The notes under the pieces are model-generated. The model saw nothing but the letters and a program-made list of their open reading frames with translations. It had not been told where the DNA came from and did no database searches. Source: Fragosphaeria purpurea (taxonomy: Eukaryota; Ascomycota; Sordariomycetes; Ophiostomatales; Ophiostomataceae). From it: a stretch of DNA of 64,000 nt. The stretch spans positions 1 to 64,000 of the forward strand of contig PCDL01000022.1 in the NCBI GenBank assembly GCA_002778095.1, written 5' to 3'. Numbering within the stretch: the stretch's first letter is position 1; each line of letters begins with the position of its first letter. A program made the translations under genes and the position numbers. Of this stretch, positions 10,862 to 23,599 are shown piece after piece.

Positions 10862-12460
10862 ACCACTTAGCGTCATGTTTTTGGCTTTTTTGGCCCCTGG
10901 TGTTTTTCTTTTTAACCCACGATCCTCATTATATACCCGAACGATGGTGGACAACTTGAGGATGTGGTTTGAACCTCGACCTCCTCAGCGCGTTGCTTTC
11001 CAGCGTGTCTTCTCTCGACATAAACCCAATCGACGTCATTGCATTTCGCGACTGTTGTCTCGGAAATCTTGATCGGACGTCTTCCAATATCTCGTTACTG
11101 CCACCGCCTCCCTTTCCCACGTCTTACGACAAGAAGCTCTGAATGTTTCTTTTTTCCTTTTTTTTTGTCATATTCCAACTTTTCTTTACCTATTTTCGTT
11201 GGTTGGGCGATATGCTTTTGCTTTTCTGCTTTTGGTTCTGATTCCAGGTGTAAAAGGAACTACTAGGTGACGTGAAACCCTTCGTCGGGTGGAGGAGAGA
11301 GACGACCCGAGGAGGGAGAAGCCGCCAGGTCGAGGGCGCAGCGACAACCGACGTGTATCACCAAGAGGACGAAAGGGGGGGGGCTCACGTTTCTGGTGAG
11401 AAAGAGGGAGATGAAAAGTGGATAAGAAAAGAAGAGAAACGAAACAAGATGGAAAGAAAAGGGATTTTGTGTTTGGCATTTTCACTGCTATGTTTGTTCT
11501 TTTGTTGATTCTGATTTCAAGTCGCTGATCTTTTGGCTTCGGTTTTCTTTTTTCAGTTGTTCCTTTTATGTCCCCTTCTTTTTTTTCTTCTTCTTTTTTT
11601 TCTTACCATCTTCCTCGCATTCGGATGTAACATGGGCAAGGGAAGGCTCACTACTTTTGTTTAATTATGACCGCTTCCTATTTCCTTTTTCTTATCCTCG
11701 ACTTGCGTTGCCGTGCGGTGTGCCTCTGCGTGGATGTGCAATCTCTTTTGACTTGAATAATGGCTGCTTCTCAGCATATATTCACCTGAGGAGTGAACCC
11801 AAACAAAGCAGAACGAGCAAACCCAAGTAAGAGGCGGAAACGCCTTTTGATGATCAAGTTTTGGGGTTTCCTTCTGCTTTGTTTCTTCTCCCGAGTCTGC
11901 TCATTCTCTGTATAACAATACACCTCAAAGTGTGTGTGAGGAAAGGACTGAACCAGAAATACCCAAAACGCCCTCCGTTACAGTGCTTGTCGAGCAGCAA
12001 ACCATGCCCTGGTCGTATCTGTAGAATATGTGCAGGTAAAAAGAAAAGAAAAAGAATCCTCATCGTCAGTGAAACGACATGACCATTTTCCGGGATGTCA
12101 ACCTGCCTCAAACCACAAGAGGTCTTTCTCGTATCTTTGCTTTTCCCTACCGGTCGTTTCGTCCTGGAAACAAATCAAAACGCCTCCATAAATCAACAAA
12201 AACAATAAAATCAAGCATACTCCTAGATCCCAAAAGCCACACCCAAAATCGGTCTGGGCTTATTTTTGGTCATGCAACGATCCAGCACCAGCTGCGCCCT
12301 TTTGTAGGACGCGTCCCTGGTGGCCTTCCTTCCAGGCGTATGTGTCAAAAATCTTTCACGCACGCGTGGAGGCTGCCATACTGCTGACACCACCTCCCCC
12401 CCCAGTTGCTATATTTTCATGCTCACTGCTGTCTTCCCCACAGCTGCTGCCATCGTGGCC
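10862..12460. other. Convergent 3' intergenic region
   Basis: This lies between the 3' ends of the G-alpha gene and the DUF3716-like gene. T-rich tracts occur around 11150-11175 and 11560-11600. No gene, tRNA or repeat is recognised. Confidence 0.45.
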
Positions 12461-14367
12461 TCAGCTACCGCCGCTGCCGCCGCCGCCGGCGTTGCCGTTG
12501 CTGGGTTCGCCCGTTGCCGCCCCCTCCGCGTACCGCACAATCGCCAGCGCCAGCTGCTTTGCGGCAATCTCCACGAGCAGCAGATCCCGTGCCCGCGCAT
12601 CGCCCGCCGTGCCACGCACCGCCGCCAGCGCCCCGTCCACCACGGAGCCGAGTTGGGCGACGTCCGCGGCCGACACGCCGGCGCCCGTCAACTGATGGAG
12701 GCCAAAGGCAGCGGCGGCAGCCGTTGCGGCGTTAGCTGTACCAGAAGGATGATCATGGCCGTTCGTCACGCTGTTGTGGTCGCCGCTGTTGTCGCCGCTG
12801 GAGCTGCCGAGCTGCTGGACGGCGGCGGCAGCGGCGGCGGCAGTAGCGGCGGCGGCGGCGGTCGCCGCAGTCGCAGCCTGGGCGGCCCCGACGGTGGTGG
12901 CCGCCGACGACGCAGAAGACGGTTGTGACGATGTGGATGGGTGGGGGTGCGGATGTGGCTGGCGAGACGACGACGGGTGTGTTGGGTGTGACGGTGACGA
13001 CGACGCTGCAGACGAGACGAGGTGCGACGCGTGCGCGGCGAGGCCGCCGAGGAGGGTGTTGAACGTGCCCGGCCCGGCCGGCGTAGACGACGTCGAAAAC
13101 GGCGCTTGCGGCGGCAACGCCGTTTGTGCCGCACCCGCTGCTGCCGCCGACGATGACGGCGAAGACGACCCGGGTATGGGCGGCATCTGCGGTGGCGGCG
13201 CCGCCAGGTGCGCGTGGAAGATCGACGCGGCACCCGCACCAATTGGCGACGGCAGCGCATGCTGCACCGGCAGCGTTTTTGTATCTATTTTGGTTAGCGT
13301 CGGTTTTCCTCTTTTTTTTCTTTTTTTTTTTTTTTGTCTTTTCATCCTCGTCATCCAACTCCTACAGAGCAGAGAAAAAACACATACCGTGAAACGAACA
13401 CCGCGCCCCCGAGGCGTTAAACCAGCAGTTGGCGCAGCTCCCGCACAGCTGCCCGTCCACCACCACGCACACCGTCCAGGGCCCGTGGCCCTTGTGGCAG
13501 TTCTTGCACGGCCGCGGGCGCGCCTCGGCGCCCGCAATGTGCGCAAACAGCGCCTCGACGTTGCTGCGCCGGTTCAGGTTGAGGTGCTGCTCCGGGCGGC
13601 GCTGCTGCGCGGGGCGGCGGCCGGGCTCGCGCGCGAGGCGCTTGGCGAGGGCGCTCCCGACGGCGAGGTGGCCGTAGCCGGAGGTGCGGGCGACGTCGGC
13701 GGCGGTGGGGCCTGTGGAGCCCGTGGCGCCCGCGGAGGAGCCCGTGGGGTTCGTGCTGCTGCTGCTGCTATTGCTGCTGGCATTGTTGATCGCCTGTGCG
13801 GCCGCGGCCCACTGCTCAGAAGGATGCTGCGTCTGGCCGGCTGCGCCTGTTTCGTCGTTGCTTGTTGCGCCTTTTCTCTTGTCGTTTTCCTCCTGCTCTT
13901 CTTTTTCTTCTTCGTCTTCGTCGTCGTCTTCGTCGTCATCGTCTTCTTCGCCTTCTTCTTCTTGTTCTGCAGCTCCCGCTCCGCCACTCTCGTCCGCCGG
14001 CGGCTCGGGTGATGTTGACGCGGACGGGCCTGCAACCACTGCAGCGGCGGCTGCTGCTGCTGCCGCCGCGGCCGCTGCCGCCGTCGTCACATCCATGTCG
14101 AAGCTGCTGTCGGCGTGCTCGGACGGCCGGGCCGCCTCAGGCAAACTGCTCGTCGGCACAGGGTCTTGTGCAGCGAGCTGGTCGTTGCTGTCGTCCGCCA
14201 CATCCAACATTGTGCTGTCTACGGCCTCGCCACCGTCGTCGTCGTCGTCGCCCTCGCCGTCCAGGTCGCCGTCCTGGTCGCCGTCGTCGCCGTCCACGTG
14301 TGCGTTGCTCGTAACCGGGTCGGCGAATGTCTCGCCAGGCACGGGCGCAGTGTATGGTGTGTATGGT

Positions 14368-14398
<31 letters not shown>

Positions 14399-14645
14399 CT
14401 GGGCCGTGTTGTCGCCGTCGTTGTTGTTGCTGTTGCTGCTGTTCGTTAATTGCCTGCTCCATGGCCAAGGCCTGCCGTGTCGCCGCCGCTGTCGCCGCCG
14501 CCGTTGCACTGCGATCGCTTCCGTTGCCGCCGCCGTTGCCACTGGGGCTGTTGTTCACCACGGCCCGGCGGGCGGGCGTCAGGGTCGCGGGCTTCGTGAC
14601 CTTGCCAGGGCGACCGCCGCGTGGGAAGCGAATGATGCCGGTCAT
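12461..14645 (-). CDS. DUF3716-type cysteine-cluster protein, low-complexity, unknown function
   Basis: Exons are 14645-13388 and 13284-12461, joined by a GTATGT...GCTAAC...TAG intron; the join is in frame and gives 693 residues. The start MTGIIRFPRGGRPGKV is a short basic segment. A Gln-rich region lies at about 68-95, an acidic Asp/Glu stretch follows, and a poly-Ala run sits near 183-203. The only ordered-looking part is a cluster at about 377-417 with motifs CKNCHKGHGPW, CVVVDGQLCGSCANCWF and CSFHG, which matches the spacing I know for the fungal DUF3716 domain and probably binds zinc. The second exon is Ala/Pro/Ser/Thr-rich and disordered. By analogy this family may bind nucleic acid or proteins in the nucleus, but no function is established. 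Domain assignment is from memory of the motif. Confidence 0.7.
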
Positions 14646-15664
14646 TGTCGGCGAGGCGATTTGTTCGTTTGGGAGAATCAAACAGAAATACAAAGAGCGT
14701 TAAATGCGACAACAAATGGAAAAGTCGCAATGACGAGACCTCGTTCACCTGCTTTTCAATTGACAGGGAAACGTGGGGAAAGTGTGCCAGCGTCGGTCCC
14801 AAGGGCCCGAGGGCGCAATGGTGGTTGAACAAACAAGGCTGAGAGCGTAAAGAGTTCGCGCGTGTGTTCGAATTTGGTCGGGAAAAGACAAATCGCGTTT
14901 GGCGGGAGAGAGTTTGTTGGATGAAGTGGCGAACAGCTGGCGTCAGCTGGCGAGGACAAAAAGCCAACAAAAGGGAAAGAGCAGACGAGAACGCTCCTTC
15001 TTACTGGACGATTTTGTCGTTTTGTCTCGAGGCCAATTGTTTTTCATGACGAGGTGGGAACGGCGGCAGGCGGGGTGGGGACCACTAGGAAGAAAAGCAG
15101 GAAGGAGCGCCTCGGGCTCATTCGCCAATTCAGTCCGCAGACGGGCCTGGCGAGTGCGCACGGGCCATGTCATCACTATTGAAGGTCCCTAGAAGTGGCC
15201 GCCTTCTCTTATGTGACCTACGAAGCAACGACATCTCACGAAATTTTATACACGACAATCAGTCGCCATCGAATTTGTTGGGGTGTTTTATTTGTTTCTA
15301 CGTCGTTATTTTTTTCTCTAATTTATTATTCAAAAAATTAGATGAAAGACTGTCTAGGAGGCCTTAGATTTGACAGTCTCATCAAAGAAAACATCTACAA
15401 AATCTCTTCAGACAATGTCACGGTTTGAACATGTCAAATATTTCTGTAAATGCACCCTTTCTATGCCCAAAATGCCAACATGATAGATAGTGTAAACATG
15501 AAATCCAGTTGCCAATACAATCAATCCGATCCGAACCAACCCATGCTGACCGTGACCCATGAGTATGACCCCAAGACGCCGCTCCGTCTTTCCTTGCGAT
15601 GCTGAAGAATTTCTTTTCGACTTTTGTCTTCGTCGCCCCTGTTTCATACCACCCCACAACTCGC
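14646..15664. other. Intergenic region between DUF3716-like gene and CDC123
   Basis: This holds the presumed upstream region of the DUF3716-like gene (14646 rightwards) and the 3' flank of CDC123. No other gene is recognised. AT-rich sequence occurs at 15240-15450. Confidence 0.45.
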
Positions 15665-17259
15665 TTATTGCTCCCGTCCCTCTCGTCTTTGCACCAGCTC
15701 CTGCCACTGCTGCGCAAACTCCCGCAGCCCGCCCGGCCCGGCCATGCTCGCGTCGACCACCTCCTTGGGCAGCTTGTGCGCCGAGTACGGTGCTCCGCCG
15801 AAGTTCATCGCCGCCGGGTCGTCCTTGTCGACGAGTCGTAGCTCCGGCTCGTAGTCCTCCTCCTCCTCCTCTTCTTCTTCTTCTTCGTCTTCAACGTCCT
15901 CGTCACTGTCCGTCGTCGTGTCATCGTCGTTGTCGTCGACGTCCTCCACGCCGCTGTCGCCCACCACGCCCAGGAACGGCTTCGGGATCTTGAGATCCAG
16001 CAGCTCCCGCCACGAAAACAGCAGCGTGTCTGTTCGCGGCGCCCACGGGTTGATGTCGATCAGGCGCGCCCACGACAGGCGGCTGCCGCTGTCGTATGCG
16101 GTGTCGGAGCCGGCGCCGGCGCCGGCGCCGACGCTGGGCCCTCGGGCGTTGTCGTCATACGAAAACGACGACGACGAAGAACCGGCCCCACCACCGCCTC
16201 CTCCTCCTCCCTCACCCACCTCTGGAGTGTAAATGTCAAACGCAAAGTTGCCCGAGGGGAACGTAAATTGCAGCTTGCTGCGAAACAGCGCCTGCGCGCG
16301 CGCGAGGATGGCGCGGCGCAGGCCCACGAGATAGGGGTAGTGCTGCAGGTCGCGCGGCGTGATGGCGACGAGGTTGCGGTGCTTGACGAAGCAGCGGAAC
16401 TCGAGTGCCGTGTGCAGGGGGAAATAGGCGCGCAGCACCAGCACGGGCTGGAAGCCGAGGGGTTGGGTGGTCGCGGTCGCGGTGGCGGCAGCACCGGCAG
16501 CACCGGCAGCACCGGCAGCGCCGGAAGCGCCGGCGCCGGCCTGTTGTTGTCTTGACGGGTTGGTGGTCCCGTCAAAGGCATGCTCGAGGTCGTGGCTGAC
16601 AAAGCTGGAGCTCTTCAACAGGAAATAGACGTCGTCCGGCGTCCGGCAGCGCATCGTGTTCTTCTGCTCCATGAGCCCGGCCGCGTCCTTGGGCGCCGAC
16701 CAGTTCAGCTTGGGCGCCACGACGCCGCCCAGGTCCGCGATGGCGTCCTTGATCTGTTGGTGGATCCCGGGAAAGCGCTTGTTCGGCGGTACACGGGGGG
16801 CGGCCGGTGGGTTGTCGCCGTCGTCGTCGCTGCTGTCGTCGTCCTGGAAGACGTCGTACTTGGCCTCGTCGGCCGACTTGTAGTGGCGCATGGTCGGGTT
16901 GGACGGCTCCCAGTCGTCGTCTTCGTCGCCGCCACCGTCGCCGTTGGTCTCGTCGCTCAAGATGATGCCGTCTTCGCGGAGGTAGTCGACGAACGCGGGC
17001 GGCAGCGGGATGATGCGCGACTTGATGCAGACGCTCCGGTATCTGTCTGGTTAGCTTTTTTTTTTCTTTTTTTTTTTAATCTGGAACGTAGCCCCGGAAA
17101 AGGCGTTCCTGGTACTCCGTATGCGCCCACTCACTTTGGAAACCAGTAGTCGTAGGAGCAGTAGAGAATGTGGTCGCGGCTGACCGGCGGAAACTGGAGC
17201 TCGTCGCCGGCCGTGTCGCCGGTCGGCGCCGGCTGTGGTACGGTGTGGAATTCAGGCAT
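15665..17259 (-). CDS. CDC123: CDC123 / D123 family, translation initiation factor eIF2 assembly protein
   Basis: CDC123 is a cytosolic ATP-grasp-fold chaperone that binds eIF2-gamma and promotes assembly of the eIF2 heterotrimer, linking nutrients to cell-cycle entry. Exons are 17259-17135 and 17042-15665 (500 residues). The intron runs from GTGAGT to ACAG, and the join yields the family signature YWFPKYRSVCIKSRIIPLP followed by FVDYLREDGI. Further conserved blocks are APKDAAGLMEQKNTMRC, DDVYFLLKSSSFVSHDLEHAF, LEFRCFVKHRNLVAI, FAFDIYTPE and RLIDINPWAPRTDTLLFSW. Compared with yeast (360 residues), this copy is enlarged by an acidic insert, an Ala/Gly insert near 16470-16550, a Gly/Ser insert near 16150-16210, and a long acidic stretch before the C-terminus. 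These look like species-specific low-complexity expansions; the catalytic core appears intact. Confidence 0.95.
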
Positions 17260-20200
17260 AATTTTGCACGTGGACGCATAAAACTGTTCGCGATTCCTCA
17301 AAAAAAAAAAAAAAATCAAGAAATTCTGACCAAGAAAAGAAGCTGTTGTGGGGAGGCAACGGGAAGTCGAAGCTTTTAACATCATCCTTTGGTGGAGGGG
17401 CGAAAGCTCCGCCCGTGAGTCAAGCAACCCCACAGCCCAAAGCGCCATACGTGGCCGCATGGGCTTCTTTTCTACCGGCTCCGTCGTCTATTGGACGGCG
17501 TACGCCCGTGGTTGTATTCCTGTGCGTGCTTCTTGTCTAGCGCACACGCGAGAAGGTCCTCTTGCAGGGTTCAGGGAAAGAGAGACAAGAAAGAAAGAAG
17601 AAAAAGGGCCCCACGAAAGCTGTCACGGCGCTCTGATTTGCACACAAAAAGCCCGAATCAGGCTTAACACGTTGGGGTAGTTACCCGACAACATGGCTGC
17701 GGGTGCCATTTTCTTTTTTTTTTTTTTATATCTCTGTCCAAGCGCGGCTGCGTCTTTTTCCCCTAGCTTCTCAGTTTAGTTTGTCTTTGGCGTGAAGCAT
17801 CACAGGGTATGTTGTCAGTAGCAGGTCCGTCTTACTCGTACGACTATGGAGCATCACGGCAGTAATTTAGTTTGCTCTTTTTGGAGACAAATCTCCACCA
17901 GCGCTAGGCATGAGCTCTCGCCGATTCAGGGGCTGTCGGTGTCCTTTCCAACCCATTTCATTCTCGTCGCCCTCATTTTTTCTCCGGCAACGCCGGTCCA
18001 GAAAAACAACTCTCTGTAGTCGGTACTGGCGGCGTGTTTGCCACAAGTTGATAAAGCATCAGTAAGCTGTTTCCCGTCGTCCATACGAACAGCGATTCCG
18101 GTCCCCTGCGGCAACGGCTTATTCCGCTGTTGAAAAGAATACGAAGTACTTAGTAGTGGAAGCAAAATGGTACTCCGTACTTCGTACTCGAGAGAGAAAA
18201 AAAAGATCGTCCCTTTTAGCGGCCAGATTAGCCCTCACGCTTTATCTCTGGCCCTGGCTCGTTTTCCACGTGTCTTGCCAACGGAGTCTCGTCCTTTAAT
18301 CGTACGAAGTGAGATAGGACGCACATACGAATGGGAAGTTCTCTGAAATCATTATACGGACTGCCACTGGCTCCAGCGAGATTCCGGTCAAGACGGCCGA
18401 CGGACCGGTCTCATGAGCTTGCAGTTTTGGGAGTATAAAGAGGAATACTCGCCAGGCACGTTGTCCCTATGGCTGGCTGAAACGAAGTTGCTGCATGTCC
18501 CCAAGACACAAACGTGCCTATTTTTCGAGCCCCAGCGGTGGCCCAGCCGCACCGAGTGCCAGCTGCTTCTCTCTTTGCTGCCGTTGGGCGGTGACAGGTC
18601 ATCTTTCTTTTCGTCCGCGAAGTGTGTTCATCACAAGACGAAAGACAACGAGACATTCTTCTTTTGTGCATTATGCAGCGTATTACTCATACTCTGTAAA
18701 GGATCTCGTACCGTTGAACGAAAAGAACGGCAACATGCGGAGTTCAGAGTAATACATAACAAAATGTGCATCCACAGAAGAGGCGTTTGCAGGCTAGCTG
18801 TGCGCTGGCGCTGGCTGTCATTTCCCACATCAGCGGGTCGGGTGGAGCTGGCCTCGTTCTCTTGCCTCGTTTTAGTTACCGTTTCTTGCACGGAGTTTTC
18901 CGTCAAACGGCGCACCGTTTCCTTGGCCAAAAATGGGGCTGGGAGGAGGGGAAAACGGGGAGACCCCAATGGCTTGCCAGGCCCAACACACCGTTTTCGC
19001 TCCCAACCATCCCACGCTTGCCGGTCAACACTGAGGTTCCACCCTTCGTTCATTCTCCCAAAGCTAACCCAAAATGGCACGCCCACCAACCGCACGCATC
19101 CACGCCTTCCCCCCCTGCTCTGTGCGTGTCAACCTACCCCTTGCCTTCCCTCCCCCCTTTTCCCAGCCCTCAACCAAGGTTGTCGCCCAATTCGGAAGGC
19201 GTACCTTCTCGATCGAGACCACGGCAAGAAAAGAAGGTTGCAGCCGGATCTGGCCAATCCGCGTTGGGGAGGCTGTCACTCCAGCTCTTGTACCCTGGTC
19301 GTACCTGTCGTGCACTGTCCACGTCGATCCTGACAAGCATCTACACGGGACAACTACAAAATACGTGTAAACAAAAAGGGGGGAAAACACACACATACAA
19401 AAAGAAAAGAAAAGAAAAAGCCGTTGAAGAGCAAACTCAGCCAACGGCGAGGCAATCATGAACAGGACCTGGCTGTCATATATCACATATTTGTGCTGTG
19501 TACGACCTGCAATACCATCTCGCGCGCACGCCGAGGAGGGCTAATTGTTTATTTCTTTTTCTTTTAAGCAAAACCGTTTTTTTTCGTTTAAACTCAGTAT
19601 ATTGGTTGGACGAGAAAGACAAGAGGAATGATGCAAGGAATAGGATGAGAGGGGAAGGAGGAGTCAATGTGTGCATCTTGCCGCATCGTTTGAGGCCGTC
19701 GATGTTTGCATACAAGGCACGACTGTGAGATGAACGAACGTCCCGCGGCTTCACCTTACCTTTGAAATAAGGACGGAAGAAGCCTACTGGTAGACAGGTC
19801 TTCTAATAATGCCGGGAAGAAATCGAAAGAAAAATAGAGGCGCGTCCGGTAGTACCTCGACAATAAACACTTGTTTGCCTCGATATCTTTGGGATATGGT
19901 TGCTCAACATCTTAAAATTCTTGCGATAGAAATGCATTAGGGGGCGTAATACCTCGCTTGTGATACTGGTGTCAAAGACAGCGCCAAAGCAAAAGTAGAA
20001 AAGGGCAAAGGAGAGAAGGTTTTTCATCTTTCGAGTGGAAACGGCGTTCTTGGATATACGTTTGCACAGGTGACAGTTTCTGCCTCGCGGCTGTTCGTCC
20101 TACTTTCTGGAAGAGTTGAACAAACAGAACGCCCCACACGGGAGACCCAGCGTCTAAAATAACAATAGCTGAAAGCAAGATACAAGAGGGGCAGAGAACA

Positions 20201-23200
20201 AAGGACACGAAGCAACAACCGTTGTGATCGAGATTACGCCCGGTTGGCTGCAGGTGGTGGCTTTTGTTATTTTGATTTAGACTTTCTTCTCTTTGGCCTC
20301 AAATTTAACTCGCCGAAAAAGGGGCGGAAGCCAACCGTTTGCGTATTGTGGCTTTTTTTTTTCTTTTTTTTCTTTTCTTTTTCTGTCGCTGGTCCAGTGG
20401 CGTCTGTATTCGTGAAAGTAACAGCAATCGGCTGGTCGTGATGTTGGCGGCAAAGTCACTGTCGTAGACAGCAATATCTCTTCTACAAGTGCCAACCATC
20501 TCATGAATCTTGCTTCTGGCTTTGGTTGTCTTGCTGGAAAAGGGCGCTTCTTCAAAAAATTGAATGCACGCTTGATGTTGTGAATATCATGTGTGATGGC
20601 TCGTAAAATGGCAAGTTTTTTTTTTTTCTTGCCAAAGCTTCCTTTCTCCCTTGCATTGTCGCTAAAGGTCCTTTGCCCCTTCTCGCCAACACTCTTCTTT
20701 AGAAACTCTGTCTTTATTAACAGGAGGCAGCGTTCCCCCTTGCATATTTGTTTCACCTTGGTCCTCGCTGCTGTTGTTCTTGTGTTGTCACGAGCAGCTG
20801 AATGGTTCTTAGCATCTCCTCATTTTCGCTTGTAGCCTGCTCGTTTATGAAGAATCTCGGGCATGCGGTGACAGCCATAAAATCATGCAGGGCAAACGCA
20901 ATAACAAAGGGACACCTGGGTCCTTGCGTAAAATTTTCTCTAATAGTGGAACCTTCATCTCGATGCAAATCCATTATCGTCAGCTTCCTTCTTCCTCCCT
21001 ACAATACGGCCACCTGATTTTAACCAGCCTGCCATCTTGCACAACACGAACAGGAATACTCCGTATGTAACTCATTATGCTTCCCGTTGTGTACAACAAT
21101 AAAACACTACAGCGTATCAGATCGTTCGCCCACCACTTACTGCCGTGACAGCATACGAACCGTAGTAAGGGATTATGACAAGGCATGCACACCATCGTAT
21201 ACGCTGCAAGCAGCCGTCGGTAGGATGCGCGTCCCTCGCACGGCAGATTCCGTATTGTGTTGGACAGGAACATTTTTTGTCTCTTTTACTTGGGGTTTTT
21301 TTATTTTTTATTTTTTATTTTTTTTGACAACGCACAGAGCCAACAAGCGGCTGAGCTGTGATAAAAGCCATACGGACTACACGCCGCACAACAAGTCTCA
21401 ATCTTCGAAGCACGGTTTCCAGCCTCCGATGAGAAGCAGCAAACAAATACGTACACGTGAATATAGCAGGCCTTTTGTTTGATTGGGATAGGACCTTTTT
21501 TCTTACAGAATAGCTGTCTATGACTACGGAGTAGATGGAGACGGTGCCCAACGTGCTCTGGCCCGCAGAGTTATGACAGGCTCAGCCGCCTCATCGTTTG
21601 CCGAATAAAGTGGATAGGGTGAACACAAAGTGGACAAACAGCAAGGGGGGGGATGTTGGACGGTTCTGTGACCACCATTTTGACCGTTGACCTTCGGCAC
21701 TTCGAGCGTGTTTCTGCAGCACGATTATGGCGACAACAGAGGCTCACAACCTGTCACTGATTCAGAAGAACAACCCTGTTTCCCTGCTCGTTCTTTGCTT
21801 GTGGGGGCTAAATACCTTGACAACAAAAATGCCACAATGGGGCACGGTTTAAGAATCACCACATTGTTTCTGATTTATGTTTTCTTTTCCCTCCTTAGCC
21901 CCCATTTTTTTTGCCGTCCTGGCGTTACGCACGTCGGCGATCACTTCTCTTGGACGCCGATGTACTCGTGAGGTACCTGTTCTGCTACGGAAGACAGGAC
22001 AGCCAGTGAAGGGATGAGAAAGGAGGCGAACGGTGCCGTTGCTGCCGTTGCTGCCGTGGCTACTGTTTCCCACCCAACCGTTCTGGCCTTGAATCCGTCA
22101 AAGCACATCCACCTTTCTTCTACGTACCGAGCAGTACTTCTGACAACCGTTTTTCGTCGTCAAGCGCCCTTTTTTACTCAGACACTTGGATCACCCCGTC
22201 TGCCCTGTGCGTTCTGGCGCCCGTTGTGCCTTGCATGTCCTCCAACAGCCCTCCTCCCCCACCCTCCCTGCAATTTTCTTTGAGGCGTGCAGCATCGTAG
22301 AAGCTAGAAGAACTGGGAGAAGAACCGTGGACCACGCTGGTGCTGAAAACAACACGAAAGGGGGTGCGAACAAGAGCAGGGGTCACGGCGGCCGGTCCGC
22401 TCGACGCGCTCCCCGTGTTTATGCCCCCTTTTTTCTTGGTTTGTCTTCACGCCGTGATCGTTCCACTCTCCTGCGTAATTATGACAATGCTTTGATGCAT
22501 CGTATTTTTCTTTCCCTTTGAGTTGAAACGGACCGGAAAAGGGGGCGGAGAGGGACCCGGGGAGGCGAGTTGGCACGCAGCCCCCTCCCTTTTTTTTTCT
22601 ATTTATATGATTATGTTCTTTGCTTTGGCATACGTACATGTCACCGGCCGCAATCTCGTGGGCGCGCCTCGTGTGGAGTGTGTCAGAGCGTGTTGTGTGT
22701 GTGTGTTGTGTTTATCCCGCGAACCAGTGAGAGCTTTCCCCATCCTCTAACAGCGTAAATACACGCCTGAATGTGCAGGTGTCAGGGGCTGTTTATTAAC
22801 GTAATTTTAACGGGCGCTTGCTGGTGATTCTTTGCGACTCCCGTTGCTAGTGATGGGCTTTTTACCGTCTTGTTCCCTCTTATTCTAATGCACGTCAACC
22901 CCTGAATCTGATGTTGTTCCTTGGTCGTATTTAAATCTGAACACTAGAGGATCAACTGCCCCTCTAAAGAAAACTTTGATGCTTGAAAGGACGAAGACTG
23001 TAAAGTATATCTCGACACGTTGTGATGTTTTGTTACTGCTGTCCTACGCCCCCCTTTTTTGGCCTTTTAGAAGGGGAAATACAAAGAGCAAAATAGCATT
23101 GCGGACGAAGATATGATGCTCTGGCTTGCGTCTAACGTAACAAAACAGTGGAGAGCCATAGAAATGCTGATGAAAGGTTTTTTTTTTGTGTAATATAATA

Positions 23201-23599
23201 AACAGGCGGGGACAATGGGGAAGATAGTCCTTGGGCAGTGGGCTTGCCTAGATGCCTCTGGGGCGTTTATTTTTGACAAGCTGACATGTTCCAGCCGTCG
23301 TTGCGGATTTCCTGACGGGTTTTCCTGCCAAATGGTCTTGACTTTGGCCGGCCGAGCAAATACTGCCGTGGGATCAATCGCATGCGCAGAGAAGTCATCG
23401 CGGTATACAGGTCAAGAGAATTATCGTTAAAAAATGCTGCTCCGTATCTCTTCCTAAAGCAACAGAAGCCAAAAAACAAAGCATGAACGTGGTAAAATAT
23501 GCCTAACATAACACAGACCGAACTCATTATACAAAAGAAAAGAGACCAGCATGAAGCAGAGACGAAAAACAAAAAACAAAACAAAAAAACACGGAAAAA
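17260..23599. other. 6.3-kb region without a recognised gene
   Basis: No known protein family, tRNA or rRNA is recognised on either strand. Contents seen are TACGAAGTA/TACTCCGTA-type motifs (18140, 18171, 18178, 21057, 21525), a T-rich block at 20350-20385, and a short (GT)n at about 22695. An open frame at 18413-19333 (+, 306 codons) has no recognisable domain, unremarkable composition and several overlapping frames, so I do not call it a gene. Unannotated noncoding RNA or small genes cannot be excluded. Confidence 0.45.

Noticed and set aside
12774..14012. 412-codon open frame on the plus strand
   Set aside because: Lies opposite the DUF3716-like gene and its intron; cysteine- and alanine-rich only because of reversed repeats.
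18413..19333. 306-codon open frame in the large gap
   Set aside because: No recognisable motif, no splice pattern, mixed composition; it could be chance. Kept as a note rather than a gene.
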